Below are positions 38,140 through 48,100 of a stretch of DNA of 64,000 nucleotides, piece by piece. Position 1 is the first letter of the stretch, and every line of letters begins with the position of its first letter. The notes under the pieces are model-generated. The model was not told the DNA's origin and made no database searches. It saw nothing but the letters and a program-made list of their open reading frames with translations. Source of the stretch: Tribonema minus (Eukaryota; Sar; Xanthophyceae; Tribonematales; Tribonemataceae); contig JAFCMP010000035.1 in assembly GCA_017506865.1 (NCBI GenBank), positions 1 through 64,000 on the forward strand, in the 5' to 3' direction. Position numbers and translations under genes: made by a program.

Positions 38140-38231
38140 CGGCGTACGCGCGCCTGCACACGGAGGACGGCGGCGGCGGCGCGCGGCTGGAGCTCGCGCC
38201 GGCGGCACCGCTGTCGTCGCGCGCGTCGTGA
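21784..38231 (+). CDS. Glycoside hydrolase family 3 (beta-glucosidase/exo-hydrolase type), 19 exons, membrane-anchored at both ends
   Basis: Retaining exo-glycosidase of family GH3. Exons: 21784-22065, 22289-22440, 23111-23201, 23694-23884, 24900-25017, 25746-25810, 26490-26666, 27544-27670, 29218-29460, 30168-30333, 31012-31157, 31948-32089, 32815-32946, 33416-33591, 34378-34467, 35207-35285, 35967-36216, 37042-37293, 37919-38231. Every junction keeps frame; product 1,063 aa. Residues 1-64 are a cytosolic-type tail, then one hydrophobic anchor (about 65-80). GH3 N-domain: MTLQDKFGQM, GSKIPVLMGIDTIHG, VYETFGEDPLVAATMGAAMV, AACAKHFLG, VMEGYHELDGVPM, LRGDLGFEGMLVTDYGEI with nucleophile Asp380. 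GH3 C-domain: EAVTLLKNEGGALPL, GGWSIHWQG, CIGEPNYTEKPGDL (acid/base among E610/E615), PSGRLPVTYP. A fibronectin-III-like domain follows (FGEGLSYTTFEY, VTVTNTG, RLRAFAKVDL), then a Cys-rich segment (876-960) and a C-terminal helix (about 983-1003). Donors at 25018, 31158 and 37294 are GC. Two anchors are unusual for GH3. Substrate unknown. Confidence 0.93.
23875..24240 (+). repeat. Donor-side tandem array in GH3 intron 4
   Basis: Four copies of a unit that begins with the last bases of GH3 exon 4 and its donor (core TGCCGTGGCTGTGAG) at 23875, 23986, 24089 and 24191 (spacing 111, 103, 102 bp). Each is followed by CTCGCGTGATCCGTCTTCGC-like sequence and GTGCAGTAGCGCGCTCGCAG. Only the first copy is preceded by the rest of the exon. 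The copies therefore multiply the 5' splice site into the intron. Confidence 0.88.
27593..28340 (+). repeat. Tandem copies of the GH3 nucleophile exon end in intron 8
   Basis: The last 78 bp of exon 8, coding MLVTDYGEIANL...NVTEAM, recur three more times at 27812-27894, 27954-28032 and 28146-28223. Each copy is preceded by a short intron-like piece ending GTAGGTATA-GCAG or similar. Short partial copies (CACGGAGGCGGTGGCAAGTGCAG type) lie at about 27752, 28097 and 28308. The real exon ends at GTATGT; the copies end at GCAAGT. Copy 4 keeps the frame and the Asp (VTDNGEI). Copies 2 and 3 carry small insertions, and the Asp position reads as Asn or is lost. With its nearest AG acceptor (ending 28144) copy 4 would be 79 nt long, so including it as an extra exon would shift frame. 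Confidence 0.9.
30958..31011 (+). repeat. CT/CG dinucleotide tract forming the 3' end of GH3 intron 10
   Basis: A (CT) run of about 32 bases passes into a (CG) run and ends in the CAG acceptor of exon 11 (31012). On the coding strand it is an extreme polypyrimidine tract. Its length is likely to vary between individuals. Confidence 0.85.
31180..31500 (+). repeat. GAGCGCTGCTG minisatellite and a telomere-like run in GH3 intron 11
   Basis: About a dozen imperfect 18-22 bp units of the type TGAGCGCTGCTGNGATCTGC start just after the exon 11 donor. They are interrupted at 31416-31439 by GGGTTAGGGTTAGGGTTAGG, which is the reverse complement orientation of the CCCTAA run at the other end of the same intron (31921-31943). 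Confidence 0.8.
31921..31943 (+). repeat. CCCTAA telomere-like repeat abutting the exon 12 acceptor
   Basis: Three and a half perfect CCCTAA units run directly into CCTGCAG, the acceptor of GH3 exon 12 (31948). The repeat supplies the polypyrimidine tract. This is an interstitial copy in a gene and not a chromosome end. Confidence 0.9.
32918..33100 (+). repeat. Donor-side tandem array after GH3 exon 13
   Basis: The end of exon 13 with its donor (GCCATACTCCATGCCTACCT then GCCCGGTGAGC) is repeated at about 32996 and 33068, spaced about 75 bp. The intron part GAGCACTGTCACCA is repeated with it. Copy 3 keeps the GGTGAGC donor; copy 2 reads AGGGAGC. Three copies in all. Confidence 0.85.
35066..35206 (+). 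repeat. Acceptor-side duplication before GH3 exon 16
   Basis: The segment GTGCTCACAGTTCCCTGATG followed by CGACCGC occurs about 98 bp upstream of its near-identical partner GTGCTCACGGTTCCCTGATG, which leads into the true acceptor GCGCGCAG at 35206. A second, longer duplication of about 145 bp lies inside the following intron (35490-35735, sharing GCGCGCACRTGMCTCGAG and GTTCAC). Confidence 0.7.
36816..37060 (+). repeat. Acceptor-side tandem copies before GH3 exon 18
   Basis: Exon 18 starts at 37042 after GACTGCAG with CCCCATCTGCGCGGCGGCGT. Near-identical acceptor-plus-exon starts lie upstream at 36821 (AACTGCAGCCCCATCTGCGC) and 36916 (CGCAGCCCCACCTGCGCGG), spaced 95 and 121 bp. Any could compete as a 3' splice site; only the last leads to a long open frame. 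Confidence 0.8.
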
Positions 38232-40680
38232 GCGCCGCTGCGCCACGGCAGCGTCGCGTTGCTGTGCACGTGGGCGTGGCACGTGGGTGCGTATGCGACA
38301 GGGCGCAGCGCCGCCGCACACATTGCAGTGCGCCGTCCGCTGGACAAGCGTCAAATGCTCTGGGCAGTGTCTGTCACGCGGGCTGCGAGCTGAGCTCTCA
38401 ACGGCGCTGCTGCTGCTGCCAGCTGCGCGTGACGCGCTAGGGGGAAAGAGCGCAGCAGCAGCGCGGTGCGCGTCGTCCTCGCGCCTTCCCTTCTGTGCGC
38501 TCCTTGGTGCAAGACGTGTGTGCGGCGCGTGCTGAGGGCGAGCGCTGCTGTTTGCGCTGATGCCCGCATACGGCGTGAGGCCATGGCCCGCACTGGCAGG
38601 CGAATACTTGCCGCCGCACACGGTTCACTCTGCGGCAACGTGATCATGCGTCCGTTGCGTGCCCCGCAGCAAGCGGTGATTGCATCTGCGACCAAGAGGA
38701 GCGCAGTGAAGCTGCGCCAGTTGATCGCTGACGCCGGCTTCAGCACCGCCCATGTCCACAGCGACACCGCAGCTGCGACAGAGAGTGGAGCCAAGCAGGG
38801 CAAAACATCCTCCATCAGAAGCGGCAGGTGCGGCTGCAGGCCTTGCAGTCCCCATACCAAAGCAGCCAGCTGACGCATGTTGTTTCTCGGTGAGGAGCCT
38901 GCATTGCGCGACTGCTGGCCGCCACGCCTGCACAAGCCGCGCGACTCACGCTTGTGTTGGCATGACGGGCCGCCGCTCCATGTTGGCGCCGCGTGCGCTT
39001 GCTCCAGTGCTCGCCTACTGCTGCGAGTGCCGTCGGGGGCGCATGTGCGCTGCTGGCGCCTCGCGCCATCGCTGCCCATACAGGTACTCCATGTGCGTGC
39101 ATTTCGGTGCCTGTGCGACACGTTGCAGGCGACCGCCCCGAGCACACACTGAGAACATACTGCTGCTGCGCAGGCGGTTGAGCACTGCACTCATGGCAGC
39201 TGAGCGTTGTGGTGCTGGAAGCTGATGCGAGAATTACCGGTTGGGCTGCTTGTAGAGATGCTCCAATGTTCAAACGACACGTCAATGCCCCACCCCATTG
39301 TTGAGCAGTGGTGACCCCTCGTTGTTAGAGTATTGCATGAAAATGATGCCACTTCAATATATCTCTGACAGTGCAAGTTCCCTCCTGCAAAATCGCGCGC
39401 CGCTGCTTCTGTTGCTCTCCTATGTATGTACTGCTGTGTACCGGCTCCATGGCAAACACCAAAATTTGTGTCGGTTCATGTACCAGTCTATGTTGTATTC
39501 AACAGACGAGGGATGAATGTCATGTTAATTGCATTTTTTCATTGGTTGACCTTGCGCTCACAGGCGTTCGCTGAAAGTGTTCATGTTTGCATGACACCTG
39601 AACCTCGCTTGCGGATCCATCAATTCATTTGCAATTGATAGCCGCGGCCTCCAGAGTTCAACTGAGCCAGTGATGTGCGAGTCATGCAGATGGGTGGGGT
39701 AAGCTGCGTGGGGATGGTGCAGTGCCAATTGTGGCAGCATCAGCACCGGCGGCATTGGCACCAGCACTGGCGTTCAAGGCCTCGGTGTATTACTCTCTTG
39801 TTGCGTGTGATTTGTCGTGCCCGCAACATCTGAGAATCTTCATGGCATGACTGCAAGCAATCTCTCTGTGACCTTCAGCACATACATGTCGCTGCCTGCA
39901 CTCTCAAGTGCAGCCGACTATTGCAAAACTTGGCACCCAAAACAAACATCCTGCTATACTGCCAGGCATGGCAGTGCGGGGTGTGCAAACAGTGTACTTG
40001 GTGCATATCACAAGGTAAGCAGCAAAGCAGGCCAGCAGTTCGGCAAACAGCAGTGTGATACAGCACCAGATGCACCAACCAGGGGCGACAGAAACGCATC
40101 ATAGTAGATCTGAATGTATGTCGCATGTATTTGTCCAAGGTAAAGATCACAGCTGTGATGTCTACAGTCAACCCTCTGACGGATGGGAGCGGTGATGAGG
40201 AGGCGTTTTCCTCTATGCGCACGCGCCACCGACACGGAAACACCATGCAATGACAAATCACCCAACATGTACAGCGCGCACGCTACCGCGCACAGTCACG
40301 CTTCTGCTTCACCGCTGCACTGCGCTGCTTACGCGTCACCACAGCAATTTCTTGAGGGGGGGGGGGGGGGGGGGGGGGGGGTCTGCTGTAGAGTTATATA
40401 CCCCCGCTCAGCTCAGCTCAGCTCAGCAACGCACCCCACTATACACACGCATGGCGAGAGGCTGCTGCTGCCACTGGAGGTGAGCACTGCCACTACCAAA
40501 CAGCTCCTGCAGACATGTGACGTCATCGCCACATCGACACACCGTGCCCCGGCTGCGTGCGCAGGGGTACTGTAAGCCCTCAACACGCGGCTGAAATGAC
40601 TGATGGCCCACACCTGGAAGAGAGCAGGAACCACGCTGCATCTTCAAATTTGAGGTTCGCAATACTTCCGCACTGACGCT
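38232..40680. other. Intergenic, no gene recognised
   Basis: About 2.4 kb between the convergent ends of GH3 (+) and the plastid protein (-). Open frames are present on both strands but have no recognisable domain and no consistent codon bias. The right part contains a G26 homopolymer at 40356-40381, followed by GAGTTATATACCCCC and four GCTCA pentamers (40404-40427). Confidence 0.4.
40356..40381. repeat. G26 homopolymer
   Basis: Twenty-six consecutive G. Comparable runs occur at 43373-43392 (G20), 49007-49031 (G25) and, as C on this strand, at about 24872-24887 and 25524-25543. Most lie in introns or between genes. Confidence 0.9.
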
Positions 40681-41905
40681 TTACCGCGGCCTGTACTCCA
40701 CGTTGGCCTGCATGCCGTCGTCGTCGTACGACAGCTGCCAGCGCCCGTTCACGGCGCAGTCCTCAATCTCCGTGCGCACGCGCACGGGCGCGAGCGTCAT
40801 CCCCGCAAACTCATCCCCGCCCCCAAATACCCCCCCAGCCCCCCCGCCCAGGCAGCTCGAGCAGTCAAAGTAGATGTTCCCCCACTCCTCCTCGGCGGCA
40901 GCGCCGGTGTCGAAGGCGTCGCCGCCGCGGCCCGCGACAATGCGGTTGTACTGCGCGGCGAACTCGAGCTTGGCTGCCTCGTCTGCCTCCAGCGCGCGCT
41001 GCCACCACTTGGCAATGGCAGTCTGCCACTGGCGCCTGTCGAACTCAAAGGCGTGGCCCTCGAGGTTGCGCGCCATGGTGCGCTGCGTCCAGTCGCGGAA
41101 CTCCGCGTAGGCGAGGCTGGCGATGGGCTCGAGGCTGCGCTCCACCTGTGCGGGTGAGCGAACGTGTGCGCGTGTGTGAGAGAGAGTGTGAGGGTGTGTC
41201 GGGAGGGCTGAGACTTGCACAAGGTTGATGGCAGCGCGAGGCACATGCTCAATGCAGAGCGATCAAGATCGTGACAGGACATGTGAGACAACTAGAACTG
41301 CCACTGCACTATGAAGCAGGCGATTTTCCAGTGTTTAAAACTCAAACGCACTGTGTAGCGATGTCTAAGAGCAAAATGAAACTACACATGTGAAGCAAAG
41401 GATCTGCAGCTGTGCGATGCAAAATCATCATCGCGTCTGAACAGCCACAATGCGGCTCCAAGCTGCCTTCGAATCCGCGATTGGTGCCGAAGCGAGAACG
41501 GCGTTTCCCTGATACCGACGAAAGCAGGCAAACAGCGCACACCTGGGCGAATTGCTGATTGCAAAATTAATCTGCTAGCCACCTTGCTGCTATTAGAACC
41601 ACGCCGAACAGAGCATGTGTTCTAGTACTGACCTGAGCGGCGTTTTGGTAGCTGCTGGAATCGCGTGACAGCAGCGTCCGAGGTGCAATAGGTGCAAAGT
41701 TGGCTTGGATGCGTAGCGGAGGCAGGCTGGGCATTGCGCGAGGCGCAGAGCCTTCCGGCATCTGTGGGCAGGATGCTGCTGCACTTGCTGCCATGAAGGA
41801 GCTGCCCCTCGCATTGCCATGCTGTCTTGCCGATGGTTGAACCATGAAGGCGCTCGCTGAGGAGATGAGCTGCAGAGCAGCCAGAAGAGCTATCAACTTC
41901 GCCAT
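40681..41905 (-). CDS. Plastid-targeted protein of unknown function
   Basis: Two exons in phase 0: 41905-41633 and 41145-40681 (stop at 40681), giving 245 aa. The start MAKLIALLAALQLISSASAF-MVQPS is a textbook bipartite presequence: signal peptide, SASAF cleavage motif, then a Ser/Arg/Ala-rich transit-like stretch to about residue 85. This predicts import through the ER-derived membrane into a secondary plastid. The mature part is soluble and rich in aromatic residues (EFRDWTQRTMARNLEG, RRQWQTAIAKWWQRALEAD, GNIYFDCSSCLGG, NGRWQLSYDDDGMQANVEYR). The CSSC pair could be redox active or bind metal, which is speculation. I do not recognise the family. The gene is divergent from CCDC146, with 226 bp between the two ATGs. 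Confidence 0.68.
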
Positions 41906-42131
41906 GGCTGCCTAGATATGAGATCAATGACTGCGTTGTGCTGAATTTGAGAGTGTGTTCTCTCCCCGCGCGTGCGTTTCCACGCGTGCTGTCAGGTTCG
42001 ATGAGCCGTGGAGCGTGCACGTGGCGCAACCTGAGTCACGAACACTGATCATCACCATGTCAAATCTGTAACTGTCACCATGTCCTGAAGTTTTGCCGAA
42101 CAAGCAAAACACACCAAGGCGCGTAGCCATC
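41906..42131. promoter_or_regulatory. Shared upstream region of the plastid protein and CCDC146
   Basis: 226 bp separate the two divergent ATGs, so both promoters and 5' leaders must overlap here or lie close by. There is no clear TATA box. The region includes the repeated words CACCATGTC (42053 and 42077) and CTGTCAGGTTCG. Function is inferred from position alone. Confidence 0.45.
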
Positions 42132-45100
42132 ATGGAGGCTTCGTCGCTGATGCTCCAGGATGCCTCGCTTGGGGACAGCCCGACCAGTTTCGGAGATGCC
42201 AGAGAGGAGAGGGCGGTGCTGCAGCAGCGGGAGCAGCAGCTGCAGCAGATGCCCGAGGACGATGTGGAGCTGTGCATTGCATTCGCCACGCTCAAGGAGC
42301 TGGTTGCGAACAAAAAGCTTCAGGTGAGGCTTGAGCTGCACATGGAGCTAGCTGTCTCAACTCTGCTCTCTGTGATGTCTTCGCTGGTGTGAAGCTTGTC
42401 ACCTTCCTAATTTATTCCATGTGAGCTGCGATCGCTGTGTTTGCAAGTTCTTGCACAATGAAGCTCATCCTGTATGACTGTAAGGCCCAGAGTTCTTTTT
42501 GCTTGATATCCGCGCACTGCATCTGCAGCAAGCGGAAGTGGAGGAGCTGAAGCAGTGCTACAGGGAGATGCACTCGCACATGACCAGCGCACACAGGTGA
42601 GTGACAGAAACTGTGCTGGTGGACGGGCATCGTGCAATTGGGAGTTTATGATCCAACAGAGCTCCTTGTCAAGGGCTTCTCCGGAGATGTTTGCTGTTGG
42701 CATCATCAAAACCCCTGGCAATACGCGTACAGCAGTGCATGACGGCAGCTTCGCATAGAAGTATATGTGTTGTGCATCAAATCATAGCATGAGAAGACTG
42801 CCAGAGAAACGCATCAACTGCAGCATGGGCACTGCATCCACTTCCACCGCTTCTGGACTGTGGTGGAGACTGCAGGGCATTGTGTGGCTACGCAAGACAC
42901 CGCACTCACAGCGACCGCGGTTGCAACGCCAGTGCCAATGACTGTTCAGCAGCTCAACAGCTTGTAACCAGCCGCGCTGACACACACACCCTGCGCCGCG
43001 CGGCTGCTGCGGCCCGCGCAGGCACGAGAAGGACATCCTCAAGCGCGTCAAGGCCCTGTACAACGAGGAGCTCGCGGAGCAGATACGGCTGGAGAAGGCG
43101 CGCGCCACGCACGACGACACGCTCAGCGAGCTGGAACGCCTCGAGGTGCCCATACCCCTAACCCTAACCCCAACCGCAACCCTAGCTCAACCCTAACGCG
43201 AACGCGGCTGCGCCTGATCGCCGCCTTTGCACGATGGCGCTGGTGATGCAAGCGCTGCCAAGCGCATGTCTGCGCGCGACAGCGGCCTGAGAGTCATACG
43301 TGTTGGTGACGGTGGCGCGAGCGCCACTGGGCTCGGTCCCATTCGGCTCGTGCGGCAGCACAGGAAGCGCGCGGGGGGGGGGGGGGGGGGGGATGGCAAC
43401 GTTTACCCGCTGTTTGATGGACAGTGGCCTGCTTGCTGGCTGTGCAGCCCGTACTGAGGCTGAGGTGCGGCCCCAGGCAGCGCAGCGCTGGCCAATGGCT
43501 TGGTTCTGCACGTGTGCGCATGCATATTCAGTTGTCGCGGGTGCTGACTTCGTGCGATCCGTCCGCTGCGCGCGCGCAGGCGGACAGGGAGCGCGTCGCC
43601 GGCGAGCTGGGCGACCTGGAGCAGCATGACACCGTCCTGCGCTACGAGGTGAGGCAGCTGTGTATGTACATACATGCCCACGTGCTTGCGGAGGTATGCA
43701 GTACACGCTTCCATGTGCATGTGTGTGTTATGGTGCGTACCCATGTATATGAGCACCAACACGTGCATCATATGCACATGCGTCAATGGATATGAATATG
43801 CAGGGTGGTGGATTGCTTGGCTCGACGAGAGGTGCGGCGGGCGCGGCGCCGCGCGCGGGGGTCCTTGGGGCTGCCGTCATGCATGGCGCGCTGCAGCAAT
43901 CAGCCTGCCCTCCGGCTGACCCTGACTTGTGCACTGCATCAAGTACATGCGGTAGCACATACGACGGCGGGGACTGCGCACTCAGGACTTGACCATCGCT
44001 GACACGGTCGTCGGTGTTCTCATCAGCAGTTCCTGGCTGGCACCTCGGGCTTCAGCGGCAGCGCTCGTTCAGCAGCTCAACATCCCCCGAGGCACACCAC
44101 ATGTGCTGCTGCTGCCCACCTTTTGACCGTGTGTGCAGCCAGGGCACCCCAGAATTTGCGCGCGCGGTACGCACACATGTACATTGCAAAATTGAAATAC
44201 CAGTGAGCACTGCTGCCACTTGGCAATGTTGCGTAAGGGCACGTGACTGCCGCCCGTTAAACTGAAACCTGCGCGACCGCTGCTGCTGCGCGCTCCCGCG
44301 CAGGTGGGCGAGCTGCTGGCGGAGAAGCAGGAGCTGCAGGACAACCTGGAGGAGGTGCGCCTGGAGAACGACAGGCTCGTGCGCCCGGAGCTGGACCGCC
44401 TTCAACAACAAAAGGTGACTCTCCCCTCTGAGTTTGTGGTGGGCAGGTAGGTATTGTAGCACGTGTGTCAGCGCTCAGTCTCGTGCACCTGGAGAATAAC
44501 AGGCTCGTGCGCCCGCAGCTGGACCGCCTGCAGCAGCAAAAGGTGACTCTCCCTTCTGGCTATCCTGCAGGTGACGGGCAGGTAGGTATGGTAGAAAATG
44601 TGTCAGCACTCAGTCTCGTGCGCCTGGAGAACGACAGGCTCGTGCGCCCCGGAGCTGGACCTCCTCCAGCAAAAGAAGGTGACTCTCCCCTCTGGCTTTG
44701 TGGCGGGCAGGTAGGCATCGTGGCACATGTCAGCGCTCAGTCACGTGCGCCCGGAGCTGGACTGGCCTCCAGCAGCAGAAGGTGACTCTCCCCACTGGCA
44801 TTGTGGCGGGCAGACAGGTATCGTGGCACATGTGTCAGCGCTCAGGCTCGTGCGCCCGGAGCCTGATCCACGCCTCCAGCAGCAGAAGGCGACTGCCGTC
44901 GTCTCTGGCTCTGACGCAGTGAAAGGTGGTGGGTAGGTAGGTAGGTATTGTAGCGGATTTGTCAGCACTCAGGCTCATGCGCCCAGAGCGCGCCTCCCGC
45001 GGCAGAAGGCGGTGCCACTCAGCTTGTGCGGCTGCGCTGACTGTGGCGGGCAGGTGGGTGCGATAACAAACGCGTCAGCGCTGAACGCGGCGGGTATGAG

Positions 45101-48100
45101 ATGCAAATTTGGCAGTTTTCAGTAAAATTTTCGGACCCACCTTCGGGTAGGTTGATGGCTGAGCAACGGTGTCCCGCCCTCCGATTTCAAGTGAACATCG
45201 CAGCTTCGACGACGTGTTGCATTCGCACTGCTGCATGCATCCTGCGACGACGCATGCTAGGGCTCTGACCACCCCGTATTGCATGCGCAATCGTCGCGGC
45301 ACTGCTGCTATTCCGATGCTCACTGAGCGCTTCTGGCGTTGCGTATGTGGACAGGCAGAGGTGCAGCGCGAACTGCAACTGCTGGCGGAGGCCGACGAGC
45401 GCGACACGGAGCGCAAGCAGGCGCTTTCCGCAAAGTGAGTGAGCGAGTGAGTGAGTGAGTATGTAAAACGCAAGTCACACCTGGGCATTGAGCACCGCTG
45501 CCGTAGACGAAATGCGCTGTGTTCTGCACAGAGGTTGAGCCCGGCAGCGGGCAGACACAGCTGCACTGCTGCTCCCTCCCTTCCGCTCTCTCTCTGTGTG
45601 TGTGCGCGCAAATAGATCCACTGGCAGCAGCGTACTTCTATGCAGCATCCTCAGCGTACCGCCCCTGCAAACGCAGCGGCGCAGTACGGTCCGCAAGGAG
45701 GCAGCACTTGCGGCGCCGGGAGCGCATGCCCGATGCAGCACCCGCGGCAGCTTCCGCCTGAAAGACCGCGGCGTGCACTGCGCATAACGTACTTGAACTT
45801 GAGCTTGAACAATCGCAAAGACGCCGTGCACCTACGCATAGGCTCACACACATCGCGGCGCAACTTGTTCAATCTGCGGCTCTCACGCGCTGCTGCCAGG
45901 TGGGAGGCGGCGTGCGACGCCAAGCGCGCCCTCGACGCGGCGCTCGCGGCGGCGGCGGCGGCGCTGCACAAGACGCAGGCGGAGCCGGAGCGCGCGCGCA
46001 AGCAGGCGGACAGCGTGCAGCGCGCCGCGCAGGCGCTGCGCCTCGAGGTCGACCGCCTCGAGGCGCGCGCGGCGGAGGCGCAGGCGGAGCTGGCGCGCAT
46101 GGAGGTGCGCCGTCTGCAGCGGCACGCAGCAGAACTTCAACACTGGGACTGCAACTTCAGTATGTCGCCGGTAACACGGTCATCGTGCTTTCTGTACCTG
46201 TGTACCTGCCAAGAAGGCACAGGTCAGCGTGAATCGCCGTGCTGAGAGATGCGCAGGCCCTGCGCCCCTGCCCCTTGCCCAGTTGCGCACGAGCGGGCGG
46301 CACAGGCGCGTCACCGGCGCCCGCACCGTCGCCAGGTTGATCAGGTGCAGTAGGTCATACGGATGGAGCGCGCACGGAGGTGCGGGGCGTCCAACACCGC
46401 CACGACCGCCGCATACGCTTGCCGCTGAGCTCACCTGCTGCAGTGGAGGCGCACACTAACCTCAACCCTATTCCTATTTCTAACATAACTGGATAGCTCG
46501 TGCTAAACAACCTGGAGCCTTCCATGTCGCCGCATGGATTGGTTCAAAACCCGCGTCATCACCTTCTACATTACGCGCATTCAAGAGCGCGGTCAATAGC
46601 TGCTGACCTCTGTGTTGGGCTGCCAGCTGGAGCTGGCCTACCGAACACGTGAGACCTTTCCAATACTGAACACCCATGCCTCGAACGCTAAAAGCTTGCA
46701 CACAAAGTCATTTTGACTGGTGGATACGGTGGTACTGTTTGACTCGTGGCCAATTGCTGCAGCAGCGGCGACCACAGTTATTGGTGGAAGGCACTTGCGG
46801 CTAACCATCCCTTGTCACCTAGAGCTCTACGATCTTTTGATTCGTTTTCATAACTCTAACCCTAAACCTAACCCTAACCCTAACCCTAATCCTAACATTA
46901 ACCCTTGCTGTTCGTCCTCGTCGCGGCGCAGGCGAAGCGCGCGGAGGCGGAGGCGCTGCGCAAGTCGCTCGCCGCCAAGCTCGAGCTGCACCGCGAGACC
47001 ATTGGGCACCGCCAGGCGGACGTGGAGGCCGTGAGCAGGAGCCTGGACCAGGAGCGCGCGAGGTGCGCTGAGCACTGATGGCTGCATCAAAGCAGATGTG
47101 GACACATATATCTAGTGCGCCTCAGTGCGCAGCCGTTAACCTGTCTCGGCTCAATTGCCTGGGTGTGTCACTGGTTTGGGCCCAAGAAGCGATGCGAATG
47201 TGATTTGTACCTGGCACATGTTGATAAGTTACGTCCTAGGCCATACCTGGTACATGTTGACAACCTGTATCCTAGGCCATTGAGGGTGTCAACCCCTCAG
47301 AGATGACGCAGATGTTGAAGTTAAAGTTGTAATATAACGACATGCATCTACTGGCCGTGTCACTTGACGGCACACTACAGTACGCAATGAGGGCGAGGCG
47401 CTGTCGCTCATGCACATGTACTCTGGCATGTCTGAGCAGTGCCTACGTCGTACTCTCATTACGTTCAGACATCCACTTTCCACTGTCCATCTGTGCTCTG
47501 TCGCGTCCCTGAGCAGGACTGCCACAATGAGCAGTGCTCAACTGCCTCACCCCCCCCCTCTGGTCAACATGCGGTGACGCCCGTCTGCCTGCCCTCTCTG
47601 TGCCACGTGCACGCGCTGCGCAGGCACCACGAGCTGGTCACCGAGCGCGTCGAAATAGAGCTCAAGCGCAAGGAGGCAGACGAGGTGCGTTGGTGACATG
47701 CGACATATTCCACCTCGACGCCACGAGACGTGCGCATTATGATTTTTTTTTTGCTGTACTTCACCTTGAAAGTTGAAGTGACGCAGATTCAGATCCGGCT
47801 GCGGGGCGCGATTGCGTCACGGCAGTGGAGACGCTCCCTCTGTGTTGTGATGCAATCGGCGTACGCTGGTTGAGGTCAACAGCGGCATATTTGGACAACT
47901 CGTACAAAAACCCTGGTGCAGCGATTGTGAATTGCCGTCGCGTGTCAGGCAGCGCATCTCCGCCCTGTGTGCCGTTGAGCGGTACCATCCCCCCCGTGTG
48001 CAATGAGGTGGCACGCAGGACTGCGCCCGCGCTCACGCAGACAGCGTAGAAAGCACCCGTGCTCGAACCCCTCTGCCGCAGTCAAAGACGATTCTAGAAT

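Noticed and set aside
38351-39190. Minus-strand 279-codon open frame downstream of GH3
   Set aside because: Composition is mixed and random-like, with no domain or transmembrane pattern and no codon bias like the supported exons.
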